A stretch of 64,000 bases of DNA from JAJDTQ01 sp965204235 (GCA_965204235.1 OZ241979.1:2852001-2916000); one strand, 5' to 3'. Counted from the stretch's first letter, positions 33,662-42,830 are shown. Notes: generated by a model not told the origin, from the letters alone. Made by a program: numbers and translations.

Positions 33662-35341
33662 ATGGCGAAGAGGAACCCCAGGGTCGCGAGCGCGCTGCCG
33701 GCGATACCGGAGCGGGGCTATCCGGACCTCCACGAGCATCTCCGGCGTCTGGACGACGCCGGCCTCCTGATCCGCGTGGCGCGGCCGGTGGACAAGGACC
33801 GGGAGATGCATCCGGTGGTGCGATGGCAGTTCCGGGGCGGGATCCGGGAGCGGGACCGCAAGGCCTTCCTGTTCGAGCATCCCGTGGACGCCAAGGGGAA
33901 CCGTTACGACATCCCGGTGGCCGTCGGCGTGCTCGCCGCCAACCGGCGCATCTACCGCATCGGGCTCGGGTGCGCCGAAGACACGGACATCAACGCCCTG
34001 TGGAGCGAGGCCAGGACCCGTCCGGTGGCGCCGGTGGAGATCCCGTCGTCGGCCGCCCCGGTCCACGAAGTCGTCCATGGGGGAGCGCAGCTCAAGCGCC
34101 GCGGCAAGGGCATGGACGGCATACCGGTGCCCATCTCCACGCCGGGCTGGGACAACGCGCCGTACGTGAGCGCGGCCCATTTCTTCTCCCGCGACCCCGA
34201 CAACGGCGTCCAGAACGTCGGCACCTACCGGGCCATGGTCAAGGCCCGGGACCGGGTGGGGTGCAACCCGTCCATCGAGCTGGGACAGGGGATCTACCGG
34301 CATTGGGAGAAGTACCGCCAACGGGGGGAGAAGATGCCGGTGGCCCTGTGCATCGGCGGCGTGCCCGCGGTCTCCTACGTGGCGGCCCAGAAACTGGCCT
34401 ACGACCTGGACGAGCTGTCGGTGGCCGGGGGCCTGGTGAAGGCGCCCATACGGGTGGTGCAGGCCCGCACCGTGCCGTTGACGGTGCCCGCGGACGCGGA
34501 GATCGTGGTGGAGGGGTTCGTTTCCACCGAGTGGCTGGAGCCGGAAGCGCCCTTCGGCGAGTCCCACGGCCACGTGAACCCCAAGGAATACAACCCGTTC
34601 ATGGAGGTCACCTGCATCACCCGCCGCCGCAACGCCGTCCTCTGCTCCATCATCAGCCAGGTCACGCCATCGGAGTCCAGCGTCATCAAGAAGATGGCTT
34701 ACGAGCCCCTCTACCTGGAGCACCTGCGCGACGGCATCGGCGTCAAGAGCGTGGTGCGGGTCATGCTCCACGAGCCCTTGACCGCCACCCAGAAGCTCAC
34801 CGTGATCCAGTTGCGCAAGCCCACCCCGGCAGAGGTCTGGCGCGCGCTCATGGGCGCGGTGGCCTTCCGTCCCTCCATGTCGAAGATCGTCATCGCGGTG
34901 GACGAGGACATCGACCCCGACAACCTCGACGCCGTCTTCTGGGCCATGGGTTACCGTTCCAGGCCCCACCGCGACGTGCAGGTCATGCACGGCATGGACG
35001 TGGGCCACGCGCCCCGGCACGACGCCCGGGGCTCCGCCGAAGACTCGTGCCTCCTGTGGGACGCCACGCTCAAGGAGAAGCTGCCGCCCATCTCGCTGCC
35101 CACCCGGGAGTACATGGAGCGGGGCCGGGCGCTCTGGGAAGAGCTGGGTCTGCCGGCGCTGGAGCCCGAGTCCCCGTGGTTCGGCTACTCGCTGGGCGAC
35201 TGGAACGAGGAGCTCGAGAAGGAGGCGGCCCTGGCCACCCGGGGGGACTACTGGAAGACCGGCGCCAAGATCGCCCGGCAGCGCCGCCCCACCCGCGAGA
35301 CGCCGCCCAACACATCCTATTACGGCGAGGACGAAGACTGA
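33662..35341 (+). CDS. UbiD-family prenylated-FMN decarboxylase
   Basis: A 559-residue member of the UbiD (3-octaprenyl-4-hydroxybenzoate carboxy-lyase) family, which uses prenylated FMN for reversible decarboxylation of aromatic or unsaturated acids. Seen are GVQNVGTYR, the NPSIELGQGIYRHW region, GGVPAVSYVAAQ, and the catalytic-Glu segment ETEWLEPEAPFGE-like (WLEPEAPFGESHG), then MAYEPLYLEHL. It is longer than Escherichia UbiD (about 490 residues) and is followed by an enoyl-CoA hydratase, which suggests aromatic or branched-acid catabolism rather than ubiquinone synthesis. GGAGG-like AGAGAAGGACC precedes the ATG. No ubiX is in the window. Confidence 0.87.
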   Translation: MAKRNPRVASALPAIPERGYPDLHEHLRRLDDAGLLIRVARPVDKDREMHPVVRWQFRGGIRERDRKAFLFEHPVDAKGNRYDIPVAVGVLAANRRIYRIGLGCAEDTDINALWSEARTRPVAPVEIPSSAAPVHEVVHGGAQLKRRGKGMDGIPVPISTPGWDNAPYVSAAHFFSRDPDNGVQNVGTYRAMVKARDRVGCNPSIELGQGIYRHWEKYRQRGEKMPVALCIGGVPAVSYVAAQKLAYDLDELSVAGGLVKAPIRVVQARTVPLTVPADAEIVVEGFVSTEWLEPEAPFGESHGHVNPKEYNPFMEVTCITRRRNAVLCSIISQVTPSESSVIKKMAYEPLYLEHLRDGIGVKSVVRVMLHEPLTATQKLTVIQLRKPTPAEVWRALMGAVAFRPSMSKIVIAVDEDIDPDNLDAVFWAMGYRSRPHRDVQVMHGMDVGHAPRHDARGSAEDSCLLWDATLKEKLPPISLPTREYMERGRALWEELGLPALEPESPWFGYSLGDWNEELEKEAALATRGDYWKTGAKIARQRRPTRETPPNTSYYGEDED

Positions 35342-35452
35342 CCCCGCCTGACCCCGCCCGCGCAGGGGTCGGCGGCGGACCGCCGTTCCGGAAGACCACC
35401 GACCTCGCTGACCCCGCCCGCACGGGGGGCGGCCGCAACCGAAAGGAGCCGC

Positions 35453-36361
35453 ATGGACTACAGGACCCTCAAGTGGACGGTGCACGACAACCCGCGCCGC
35501 CCCGGCGAGCCCTGCATCGGGGTCGTCACGCTGAACCGGCCGGAGCGGCTCAACGCGGTGGACCCGCTGATGCGCCTGGAGCTGGACGCGCTGTGCAACG
35601 AGGTCGCCCGCAACTCCATCCTGAAGGTGGTGATCCTCACGGGCGCGGGACGGGGCTTCTGCGCCGGCGGCGACCTGACTTCGGAAGGGGAGGTGCTGGG
35701 GGCCTTCGAGGGCTCCACCGGCATCCACGGCCCCTACAGGGAGTTGGCGGAGTATTTCCTGAACGACCTCAGGCACCGGGTGCTGCAGAGCGCCATGCGC
35801 AAGCTGGAGGACCTGCCCCAGCCCACTATCGCCGCGGTGAACGGCCCCGCGGTGGGAGTGGGCCTGGAGATGACCACCCTGTGCGACATGCGGCTGGCCT
35901 CGGACCGGGCCCGTTTCGGCGAGGTGGCCGTGCCCGCGGGGTTCGTGCCCGAGAGCGGCGGCGCCCGCAACCTGCCCAAGCTCGTGGGCCTGGGCCGCGC
36001 CATGCGCCTGATCCTCACGGGCGAGGTCATCGACGCCGAGGAAGCCCTGCGCATCGGACTGGTGGACGAGGTGGTCCCCCATGAACGGCTCCTGGACGAA
36101 GCCTTCTCCCTGGCGGGCCGCATCGCCGCCAACCCCTACCTGTCCGTGCGCCACGCCAAACGGCTGGTCAAGATGTACTGGAACTGGAACCGCACCGACG
36201 AAGGCTACCGGGAAGAGCTGGAGTCGGTCCTGGAGATCACCCGCACCCGGGACTGCCAGGAAGGCATGCGGGCGTTCCGGGAAAAACGCCCGCCGCGCTA
36301 CACCTACCCATACGACGCGGGGTGGCCGTTTCCGGGGAAGGACGGGGAGGAGAAGGAGTAG
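35453..36361 (+). CDS. Enoyl-CoA hydratase/isomerase family protein
   Basis: A 302-residue crotonase-fold enzyme: VVTLNRPERLNAVD, oxyanion-hole segments GAGRGFCAGGDL and NGPAVGVGLEMTTLCDMRLA, and FGEVAVPAGFVPESGGARNLPKLVG where the second catalytic Glu is expected. The long C-terminal part (RPPRYTYPYDAGWPF) is an extension beyond the core fold. It probably acts on an acyl-CoA; the exact substrate is unknown. AAAGGAGCCGC precedes the start. The 111-bp gap after the ubiD-like gene holds three TGACCCCGCC repeats and a short GACCCC/GGGGTC hairpin. An 851-bp duplicated segment begins at the base after its stop codon. Confidence 0.88.
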   Translation: MDYRTLKWTVHDNPRRPGEPCIGVVTLNRPERLNAVDPLMRLELDALCNEVARNSILKVVILTGAGRGFCAGGDLTSEGEVLGAFEGSTGIHGPYRELAEYFLNDLRHRVLQSAMRKLEDLPQPTIAAVNGPAVGVGLEMTTLCDMRLASDRARFGEVAVPAGFVPESGGARNLPKLVGLGRAMRLILTGEVIDAEEALRIGLVDEVVPHERLLDEAFSLAGRIAANPYLSVRHAKRLVKMYWNWNRTDEGYREELESVLEITRTRDCQEGMRAFREKRPPRYTYPYDAGWPFPGKDGEEKE

Positions 36362-37212
36362 GCGAGGATTCATGGTCGGTGAGCCTGGCAAAATCGGGGC
36401 TGAAACGACAGGTTCGTCCGTAGCGAGAGATGACGGCGGGAATCCTTCGACCGTCTCGCGGTCGCTCCGCGCTCATTCGGACAGGCCGCCGGGCTCTTCG
36501 GCCTTCTTGAGGGGGCTTTCTTCCAGCAGGTATTCCTGCCGGGCAAGGGTCTCCGACCGTTCTTCCTGCAGGTAGCGGGCCAGGGCGTTCCGGAAGCGGG
36601 AGTCGCGGATGTAGTGGGCGCTGTAGGTCTTGGCGGGTTCCAGGCCGCGCAGGTTCTTGAAGCTGCCGCCGGCGCCGGCCTCGAAACGGGCCAGGGAGCG
36701 GTGGATGCAGTGCTCGATGGCGGCGTAGTAGCACACGTTGAAGTGCAGGTAGCGGTGATCCTCGAAGGCGCCCCAGTAGCGGCCGTAGAGGGCGTCGGGT
36801 CCCCGGAGGTTGAAGGTCCCGGCGATGATCCGGTCGCCGCGTTGGGCCACGATGGGGCAGAGGAACGGGAAGGGCCGCTTCAGCAGGTCGTCGAAGAAGC
36901 GGGCGTTCAGGTACTGGTTGCCGTAGTAGAGGCGGTCGATGTGGTGCTTGTACAACTCGAACAGGGTGCGCTGTATCTCCGGCGTCAGTTCGTCGTGGGC
37001 CAGCGCGCGGATGCGGATGCCCTGCTTGTCCAGTTCCCGCCGCTCCCGCTTGATCTTGTTGCGGCGGTCGCTCCGAAACGCTCCCAGGTAGTCGTCGAAG
37101 GTCCCGTAGCCGCGGTTCCGCCAGTGGAACTGGATCCCGATCTTCGGGAGGAAGTCGATCTGCTCCAGCGCGGCCATCTCGTCGGCGCAGCAGAAGTTGA
37201 CGTGGATCGACG
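36362..37212. repeat. 851-bp direct duplication, copy 1
   Basis: Aligns without indels to 38329-39179 (constant offset 1967), with only scattered single-base differences. It starts GCGAGGATTCATGGTCGGTG and ends at GTGGATCGACG. It holds the last 740 bp of the acetyltransferase gene plus its downstream flank and the first four codons of the DUF2442 gene. The right edge abuts a clpA fragment, the left edge the enoyl-CoA hydratase stop. Confidence 0.93.
36473..37212 (-). pseudogene. Truncated duplicate of the FemAB-like acetyltransferase
   Basis: Encodes the C-terminal 246 codons of the intact gene at 38440-39612, with few substitutions (for example MAALEQIDFLPK instead of MAALAQLDFLPK). The first 144 codons are absent: sequence switches at 37212/37213 to a clpA-derived fragment. 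An in-frame ATG at 37177 would allow a 234-residue product containing only the second acetyltransferase half, but no ribosome-binding site or promoter is seen and the enzyme should be inactive without the N-terminal half. Confidence 0.85.
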
Positions 37213-37607
37213 CTGTTGGGAGCGCCTCCGGGCTACGTGGGGTTCGACCAGGGGGGCTGCTGACCGACGCGGTCCGAAAGACGCCTTACGCGGTCCTGCT
37301 GCTGGACGAGATCGAGAAGGCCCACCCGGACCTGTTCAACGTGCTGTTGCAGGTCATGGACCACGCCACCCTCACCGACAACAACGGCAAGAAGGCCGAC
37401 TTCCGCAACATCATACTCATCATGACCACGAATGCCGGCGGCCGGGAGATGAACAGCGCCGCCCTGGGGTTCGCCCACGACTCCAACCTCCACAAGGGCA
37501 AGGAAGCCATCGAGAAGATGTTCAGCCCGGAGTTCCGCAACCGGCTGGACGCCACGGTCTTCTTCCACTCCCTGAGCCCCGCGGTCATCGAGAAGATCGT
37601 GGACAAG
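37213..37607 (+). pseudogene. clpA: clpA fragment (ATP-dependent Clp ATPase), frameshifted
   Basis: Translation gives LLGAPPGYVGFDQGG, then after a frame change LLTDAVRKTPYAVLLLDEIE and onwards through KADFRNIILIMTTNAGGREM, PEFRNRLDATVFFHSL and VIEKIVDK. This is the second AAA module of ClpA (Walker B, sensor 1, arginine-finger region), about 131 of some 750 codons. Six Gs at 37251-37256 instead of seven shift the frame. Both ends are broken: the left at the duplicated segment, the right just before unrelated sequence holding a family B repeat. It cannot make a working unfoldase. Confidence 0.9.
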
Positions 37608-37647
37608 TCACGATTAGTACAAGCAGCCCAAGCGGGAATACTGGCTC

Positions 37648-37667
37648 TTCAGGCTTTCGTGTGGGTA
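37648..37667 (+). repeat. Dispersed repeat family B at a rearrangement breakpoint
   Basis: TTCAGGCTTTCGTGTGGGTA, 41 bp after the point where clpA homology ends; one base differs from the 12375 copy. Confidence 0.8.
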
Positions 37668-37740
37668 GGAAGGGCGCGGTAGGGTCCGGTTCCCCCTCAG
37701 CCTCGCTGCCAGCAGAGTCAAAAGGCGTCGAGAGGGCGAT

Positions 37741-38010
37741 TTACTTCAGGGGATCGATCTTGAAGACCTCTTCGCCGTTTATGGCAAGTTGCCAATCGGC
37801 CATCAGTTCTTCACGGTGGATCTCGATCCAGGCTTGCACCAATCGAGCTTTTCCCGAGGGCACGCGACCAGCAAGGACCTCCCCGTTGCCGATGCTGAAC
37901 ACGGCCTGTTCGCCTGCGTATTCGGCATGTATATGGGGCATGTGGTGCTGCTTGTCGTCGAAGAAGTACATACGAATCACTATGCCGTAGAACATGGACA
38001 GGATTGGCAT
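37741..38010 (-). CDS. DUF4160 protein (possible toxin-antitoxin partner)
   Basis: An 89-residue protein starting MPILSMFYGIVIRMYFFDDK with the family core QHHMPHIHAEYAGEQAVFSI and a C-terminal helical IEIHREELMADWQLAINGE. DUF4160 genes usually sit next to DUF2442 genes, and this one starts 33 bp after the DUF2442 stop on the same strand. The pair has been proposed as a toxin-antitoxin-like module; its biochemical role is unproven. Here DUF2442 comes first, whereas the order I know best has DUF4160 first. Confidence 0.85.
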   Translation of the reverse strand: MPILSMFYGIVIRMYFFDDKQHHMPHIHAEYAGEQAVFSIGNGEVLAGRVPSGKARLVQAWIEIHREELMADWQLAINGEEVFKIDPLK

Positions 38011-38043
38011 GGCGGCTCTCGCTTGTGACGCCAGTGCTCGCCG

Positions 38044-38340
38044 TCACGGCTTCGGGGTTTTCCGTTCATCGGTCTGCCGTTCTCGAGTAGCGAGAGACGG
38101 GGCCGCCATGGGTCGGCTGTCCAGATAGAGCGTGTCGTAGCTCAGATCGACCTCGCCGGGCCATTCCACGGAACCCGCCACAACACGCGCGGCTCGGAAA
38201 GCGGCTTGACTCCGAAGGCGTGCAAAGACGCCTCGCTCGAGATAGGGCTTCAGGTCGAACAACCTGTGTTCGCCGTTCTCGAAGGTCACCTCCATTTGGT
38301 GGTCTGCCATGGGGCGCACCTGTTGGATGCGAGGATTCAT
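38044..38340 (-). CDS. DUF2442 protein (pair with DUF4160)
   Basis: A 98-residue protein starting MNPRIQQVRPMADHQMEVTF; it continues with NGEHRLFDLKPYLERGVFARL and VEWPGEVDLSYDTLYLDS, the DUF2442 pattern. The ATG at 38340 fits the family; six more codons upstream are possible but lack support. The last 20 residues (SLATRERQTDERKTPKP) are a charged tail. The start codon and its upstream region lie in copy 2 of the 851-bp duplicated segment, so the same start is repeated at 36373 with no gene behind it. Confidence 0.82.
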   Translation of the reverse strand: MNPRIQQVRPMADHQMEVTFENGEHRLFDLKPYLERGVFARLRSQAAFRAARVVAGSVEWPGEVDLSYDTLYLDSRPMAAPSLATRERQTDERKTPKP

Positions 38341-39179
38341 GGTCGGTGAGCCTAGCAAAATCGGGGCTGAAACGACAGGTTCGTCCGTAGCGAGAGACGA
38401 CGGCGGGAATCCTTCAACCGTCTCACGGTCGCTCCGCGCTCATTCGGACAGGCTGCCGGGCTCTTCGGCCTTCTTGAGGGGGCTTTCTTCCAGCAGGTAT
38501 TCCTGCCGGGCAAGGGTCTCCGACCGTTCTTCCTGCAGGTAGCGGGCCAGGGCGTTCCGGAAGCGGGAGTCGCGGATGTAGTGGGCGCTGTAGGTCTTGG
38601 CGGGTTCCAGGCCGCGCAGGTTCTTGAAGCTGCCGCCGGCGCCGGCCTCGAAACGGGCCAGCGAGCGGTGGATGCAGTGCTCGATGGCGGCGTAGTAGCA
38701 CACGTTGAAGTGCAGGTAGCGGTGATCCTCGAAGGCGCCCCAGTAGCGGCCGTAGAGGGCGTCGGGTCCCCGGAGGTTGAAGGTCCCGGCGATGATCCGG
38801 TCGCCGCGTTGGGCCACGATGGGGCAGAGGAACGGGAAGGGCCGCTTCAGCAGGTCGTCGAAGAACCGCACGTTCAGGTACTGGTTGCCGTAGTAGAGGC
38901 GGTCGATGTGGTGTTTGTACAGCTCGAACAGGGTGCGCTGTATCTCCGGCGTCAGTTCGTCGTGGGCCAGCGCGCGGATGCGGATGCCCTGCTTGTCCAG
39001 TTCCCGCCGCTCCCGCTTGATCTTGTTGCGGCGGTCGCTCCGAAACGCTCCCAGGTAGTCGTCGAAGGTCCCGTAGCCGCGGTTCCGCCAGTGGAACTGG
39101 ATCCCGATCTTCGGGAGGAAGTCGAGCTGCGCCAGCGCGGCCATCTCGTCGGCGCAGCAGAAGTTGACGTGGATCGACG
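38329..39179. repeat. 851-bp direct duplication, copy 2 (parental)
   Basis: Matches 36362-37212 at constant offset. This copy is judged parental because it is continuous with the rest of the acetyltransferase gene on one side and with the DUF2442 gene on the other. Confidence 0.9.
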
Positions 39180-39612
39180 AAAGCTCGTTGCTGCGGCAGA
39201 CTTCCACCAGCGCCCGCCCCAGGAGGCCGATGAGGCCGCGGCGGTCGGTCCCCGCTGCGGTGAGGAAACGCGAGCCCGCCACCGGCGTGAAGGGCACGCC
39301 CACGAGCATCTTGGGGTAGTATTGGATGCCCGTCTGCATGGCGTAGGAAGCCCACTGGTGGTCGAAGACGAACTCGCCCATGCTGTGGGACTTGAGGTAC
39401 ATGGGGCAGGCGCCGACCATCTCCCCTCCGCGCTCGACGATGAGGTGGTGCGGCGCCCACCCCGTCCGGTCGCAGACGCAGCCCGATTCCTCCATGCAGT
39501 CCAGCCAGTCCCATTGCATGAAGGGCGAGCCGTCTTGCAGCAGGGCGTTCCAGGTCTCCCTCGGCACGTCGGCGATGCGGCGAACGACTCGAACCGAGAG
39601 CCCTTCCTCCAT
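38440..39612 (-). CDS. FemAB-like GNAT acetyltransferase (COG3146/PF04339 type)
   Basis: A 390-residue protein of the peptidogalycan biosynthesis/recognition family. It starts MEEGLSVRVVRRIADVPRE, then WDWLDCMEESGCV, FVFDHQWASYAMQTG, YYPKMLVGVPFTPVAGSRFL, and in the second half NRGYGTFDDYLGAFRSDRRNKIKRER, YGRYWGAFEDHRYLHFNVCYY and RGLEPAKTYSAHYI. The two-GNAT-fold layout resembles Fem transferases, but no substrate is established for this family. The last 246 codons plus flank are duplicated 1967 bp away. Confidence 0.85.
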   Translation of the reverse strand: MEEGLSVRVVRRIADVPRETWNALLQDGSPFMQWDWLDCMEESGCVCDRTGWAPHHLIVERGGEMVGACPMYLKSHSMGEFVFDHQWASYAMQTGIQYYPKMLVGVPFTPVAGSRFLTAAGTDRRGLIGLLGRALVEVCRSNELSSIHVNFCCADEMAALAQLDFLPKIGIQFHWRNRGYGTFDDYLGAFRSDRRNKIKRERRELDKQGIRIRALAHDELTPEIQRTLFELYKHHIDRLYYGNQYLNVRFFDDLLKRPFPFLCPIVAQRGDRIIAGTFNLRGPDALYGRYWGAFEDHRYLHFNVCYYAAIEHCIHRSLARFEAGAGGSFKNLRGLEPAKTYSAHYIRDSRFRNALARYLQEERSETLARQEYLLEESPLKKAEEPGSLSE

Positions 39613-39665
39613 GGCGTCACCTGCGGCTCGCGGCCACGCCCCGGACAGGCGTCCTGAGGAACATC

Positions 39666-39833
39666 TGATCCATTCCGGCTTGAGGCGCCTCTCCCCGTGG
39701 GAAAGCGCGTCCTTCGACTTCGCTTCGCTACGCTCAGGATGAACGGAGATCTTCGCTTCGCTACGCTCGGGACGAACGGAAATCTCCGCTTTGCTACGCT
39801 CGGGACGAACGGGGGCAGGCGTTCAAGGTTTCC
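39666..39833 (+). repeat. Dispersed repeat family A, three units
   Basis: GATCCATTCCGGCTTGAGGC head, CGCGTCCTTCGACTTCGCTT, then units ending GGATGAACGG, GGACGAACGG and GGACGAACGG, and a GTTCAAGGTTTCC tail touching the acnA stop codon. It fills most of the 221-bp gap between the acetyltransferase and acnA. Confidence 0.85.
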
Positions 39834-42527
39834 CTAAGCCTTCCCGGCCAGTTGCCGGAGCACGTACTCCAGGATGCCGCCGTGGCGGTAGTAAGCCAGC
39901 TCCGCGGGCGTGTCGATGCGGCAGGTCACCTGGAACGAGGCGACTGCGCCGCTCGCGCCCGCGGCGGTGACCTCCAGCTCCTTGCGAACGCTCAGGCCGT
40001 CGGCCACCCCGGTGATGTCGTAGGTCTCGAAGCCGGTGAGCCCCAGGGACTCGGCGTTCTCGCCCGGCAGGAACTCCAGCGGCAGGATGCCCATGCCGAT
40101 GAGGTTGCTCCGGTGGATGCGCTCGAAGCTCTCGACGATGGCGGCCTTGACCCCCAGCAGGCGGGGTCCCTTGGCGGCCCAGTCCCGGGATGAGCCGGTG
40201 CCGTACTCCTTGCCGGCGATGACGATGAGCGGCGTGCCCTCTTCCCGGTACTTCATGGCGGCGTCGAAGATGGACATGGACTCGTTGCCGGGCTGGTGCA
40301 CGGTCCAGCCCCCCTCGGTTCCCGGAGCGATCCGGTTCCTCAGCCGCACGTTGGCGAAGGTCCCCCGCATCATGACCTCGTGGTTGCCCCGACGGGCGCC
40401 GTACTGGTTGAAGTCCCCGGGCTCCACGCCGTGCTCGGTCAGGTAGCGCGCGGCCGGCCCGTTGCGCTCGATGGCCCCCGCGGGGGAGACGTGGTCGGTG
40501 GTCACCGAGTCGCCCAGCAGGGCCAGGACCCGGGCCCCCCTGACGTCGGCGGGGGCCGCGGGCTCCGCTGGCATGTGGGCGAAGAAGGGTATCTGCCGGA
40601 CATAGGTGGATTCCGGGTCCCAGGCGAACAGCTCTCCCTCGGGCGCGGGCATGCTCCGCCACATGTCGTCGCCCTGGAAGACGTTGTCGTACTCCTTGCG
40701 GAAGGCGTCCGCGGTCACGCCCCTGCCCACTTCCCGGCGCACTTCCTCGGGCGTGGGCCAGATCTCCCGCAGCATGACCGGTTTCCCTTCCGGGTCCTGG
40801 CCGATGGGGTCGTTGTAGAGGTCCACGTCCACGTTGCCCGCGATGGCGTAGGCCACCACCAGCGGAGGCGACGCCAGGTAGTTGGCCCGGACGCTGGGAT
40901 GGATGCGGCCTTCGAAGTTCCGGTTGCCCGAAAGCACGGCCGTGGTCACCAGGTTGCCTTCCTGGATGGCGTCGTCGATGTCCTCCGGCAACGGTCCGCC
41001 GTTGCCCACGCACGTGGTGCAGCCGTAGCCCACCAGATGGAAACCCAACTCGCCCAGGGGTTCCAGCAGTCCCGTCCGTTTCAGGTATTCGGTGACCACC
41101 TTGGAGCCGGGGGCCAGGCTGGTCTTGACCCAGGGCTTGGCCTTCAACCCCCGGGCCGCGGCCTTCTTGGCCAGCAGGCCCGCGCCCACCATCACCGACG
41201 GGTTGGAGGTGTTGGTGCAGCTCGTGATGGCGGAGATCACCACCGAGCCGTGGGTGAGGTCGTAGGAGCCGCCGTTCCGTTGCACGCGCACGCGACTCGG
41301 GGCGTCGCCGCCCTTCATGCTCGGCAGGACCTCGGCGAAGGACTGCTTCACGCCCCGCAGCGGCACCCGATCCTGGGGCCGGCGGGGGCCTGCCAGGCTG
41401 GGCTCCACCTCCCCCAGGTCGAGATCCAGGGTGTCGGTGAAGACCGGGTCCGGCGTGTCGTCCGTGCGGAACAGGCCCTGTTCCTTGCAGTAGGCCTCCA
41501 CCAGGGTGACGAGCTCGGGACTCCGGTTCGACAGCTTCAGGTACTCCAGGGTCTCGCGGTCCACCGGGAAGAAGCCTACCGTGGCCCCGTACTCTGGGGC
41601 CATGTTGCCGATGGTGGCCCGGTCCGCCAACGCCAGGCTCGACAGTCCCGGACCGTAGAACTCCACGAACTTCTCCACCACGCCCTTCCGGCGCAGCATC
41701 TGCACGATGGTGAGCACCAGGTCGGTGGCGGTGGCGCCCTCGGGCAACCGGCCGTGCAGCTTGAAGCCGATGACCTCGGGGATGAGCATGACGAGGGGTT
41801 GTCCCAGCATGGCGGCCTCGGCCTCGATGCCGCCCACGCCCCAGCCCAGCACCCCCAGCCCGTTGATCATCGGGGTGTGGGAGTCGGCGCCCACCAGGGT
41901 GTCCGGGTAGGCCAGGGCATGGCCGTCGGAATCCCTGGTGAAGACCACCTTGCCGAGGAACTCCAGGTTGACCTGGTGGACGATGCCGGTGTCCGGCGGC
42001 ACCACGCTGAAGTTGTCGAACGCCTTCTGGCCCCAGCGCAGGAACGCGTAGCGTTCGCGGTTGCGTTCGTATTCGAGGCTGGAGTTGAAGGCGAACGCTT
42101 CGCCGGAACCGAAGCGATCCACCTGCACGGAGTGATCGATGACCAGGTCCACGGGCTGCAACGGGTTGATCCGCGCCGGGTCGCCGCCCAGGCGTCGGAT
42201 GCCTTCCCGCATGGCCGCCAGATCGACGATGGCCGGAACGCCGGTGAGGTCCTGCAACAGGATGCGCGCCGGCATGAAGGCGATCTCCCGGTCGGGTTTG
42301 GCGGCCGGGTCCCAGCCCGCCAGCGCCCGGATGTCGTCGCCGGTCACGTGCCGGTCGTCCTCGCAACGGAGCAGGTTCTCCAGCAGGACCTTGAGGGAGA
42401 AGGGCAGCCGGTCCACCGGCAGGGACGTCTCCCTGGCAAGGGAGTCGAGCCGGTAGATGCGGTAGCGGTCGCCGCCCGCTTCGAGCGAGGCCGCGGTGTG
42501 GAACGTGTCGATGCTGTTCGATGCCAT
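39834..42527 (-). CDS. acnA: Aconitate hydratase A
   Basis: Interconverts citrate and isocitrate in the TCA cycle through a [4Fe-4S] cluster. The 897-residue AcnA/IRP-type protein has VDLVIDHSVQVD, the HTPMINGLGVLGWGVGGIEAEA region, SAITSCTNTSNPSVM and GYGCTTCVGNGGP with the cluster cysteines, and in the swivel domain NQYGARRGNHEVMMRGTF and GKEYGTGSSRDWAAKGP. The ATG at 42527 follows AAGGAGCCCATC; earlier in-frame starts add arginine-rich, non-conserved residues. Stands alone between repeats; it looks monocistronic. Confidence 0.96.
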   Translation of the reverse strand: MASNSIDTFHTAASLEAGGDRYRIYRLDSLARETSLPVDRLPFSLKVLLENLLRCEDDRHVTGDDIRALAGWDPAAKPDREIAFMPARILLQDLTGVPAIVDLAAMREGIRRLGGDPARINPLQPVDLVIDHSVQVDRFGSGEAFAFNSSLEYERNRERYAFLRWGQKAFDNFSVVPPDTGIVHQVNLEFLGKVVFTRDSDGHALAYPDTLVGADSHTPMINGLGVLGWGVGGIEAEAAMLGQPLVMLIPEVIGFKLHGRLPEGATATDLVLTIVQMLRRKGVVEKFVEFYGPGLSSLALADRATIGNMAPEYGATVGFFPVDRETLEYLKLSNRSPELVTLVEAYCKEQGLFRTDDTPDPVFTDTLDLDLGEVEPSLAGPRRPQDRVPLRGVKQSFAEVLPSMKGGDAPSRVRVQRNGGSYDLTHGSVVISAITSCTNTSNPSVMVGAGLLAKKAAARGLKAKPWVKTSLAPGSKVVTEYLKRTGLLEPLGELGFHLVGYGCTTCVGNGGPLPEDIDDAIQEGNLVTTAVLSGNRNFEGRIHPSVRANYLASPPLVVAYAIAGNVDVDLYNDPIGQDPEGKPVMLREIWPTPEEVRREVGRGVTADAFRKEYDNVFQGDDMWRSMPAPEGELFAWDPESTYVRQIPFFAHMPAEPAAPADVRGARVLALLGDSVTTDHVSPAGAIERNGPAARYLTEHGVEPGDFNQYGARRGNHEVMMRGTFANVRLRNRIAPGTEGGWTVHQPGNESMSIFDAAMKYREEGTPLIVIAGKEYGTGSSRDWAAKGPRLLGVKAAIVESFERIHRSNLIGMGILPLEFLPGENAESLGLTGFETYDITGVADGLSVRKELEVTAAGASGAVASFQVTCRIDTPAELAYYRHGGILEYVLRQLAGKA

Positions 42528-42777
42528 GATGGGCTCCTTGGGCTGTGGGGTCCATGCGGTGCGGGAAGCGCAGGCGGATGGCCGACCCGGGGCCTGGAAA
42601 CCCTCCCTATCTAGCGTAACGGTGGCGGCTTTCCAAACCGTCCGGTCCCGGTCCGCACCCGTCCGATTCCCCCTCACTGTGAGGAGCGGTCTCAGGACCG
42701 TGGGTCGGTATTGACCGTCGGTCGGTATTCCTCCCGCGCCGGTCCCCCCTCTTGTTCCGGAACCGGTCCGTACCTTC

Positions 42778-42825
42778 CGATTCCCTCCCCCCTTGAGGGG
42801 GAGGGTTAGGGAGGGGGGCGTCCGC
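42778..42825 (+). repeat. Dispersed repeat family C
   Basis: CGATTCCCTCCCCCCTTGAG followed by GGGGAGGGTTAGGGAGGGGG and CGTCCG; nearly identical to 20922-20968. It sits in the 303-bp gap between acnA and the CoA-transferase gene, just after the stop of the latter's neighbour region, where its hairpin could act as a terminator. The rest of the gap holds a GTCGGTATT doublet near 42700 and nothing else I recognise. Confidence 0.8.
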
Positions 42826-42830
42826 AGGAG

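Noticed and set aside
37197..37682. 161-codon frame considered as a real Clp-like protein
   Set aside because: Its first residues are out of frame with ClpA, both ends are unrelated sequence, and only one internal piece of ClpA is present; annotated as a pseudogene fragment.
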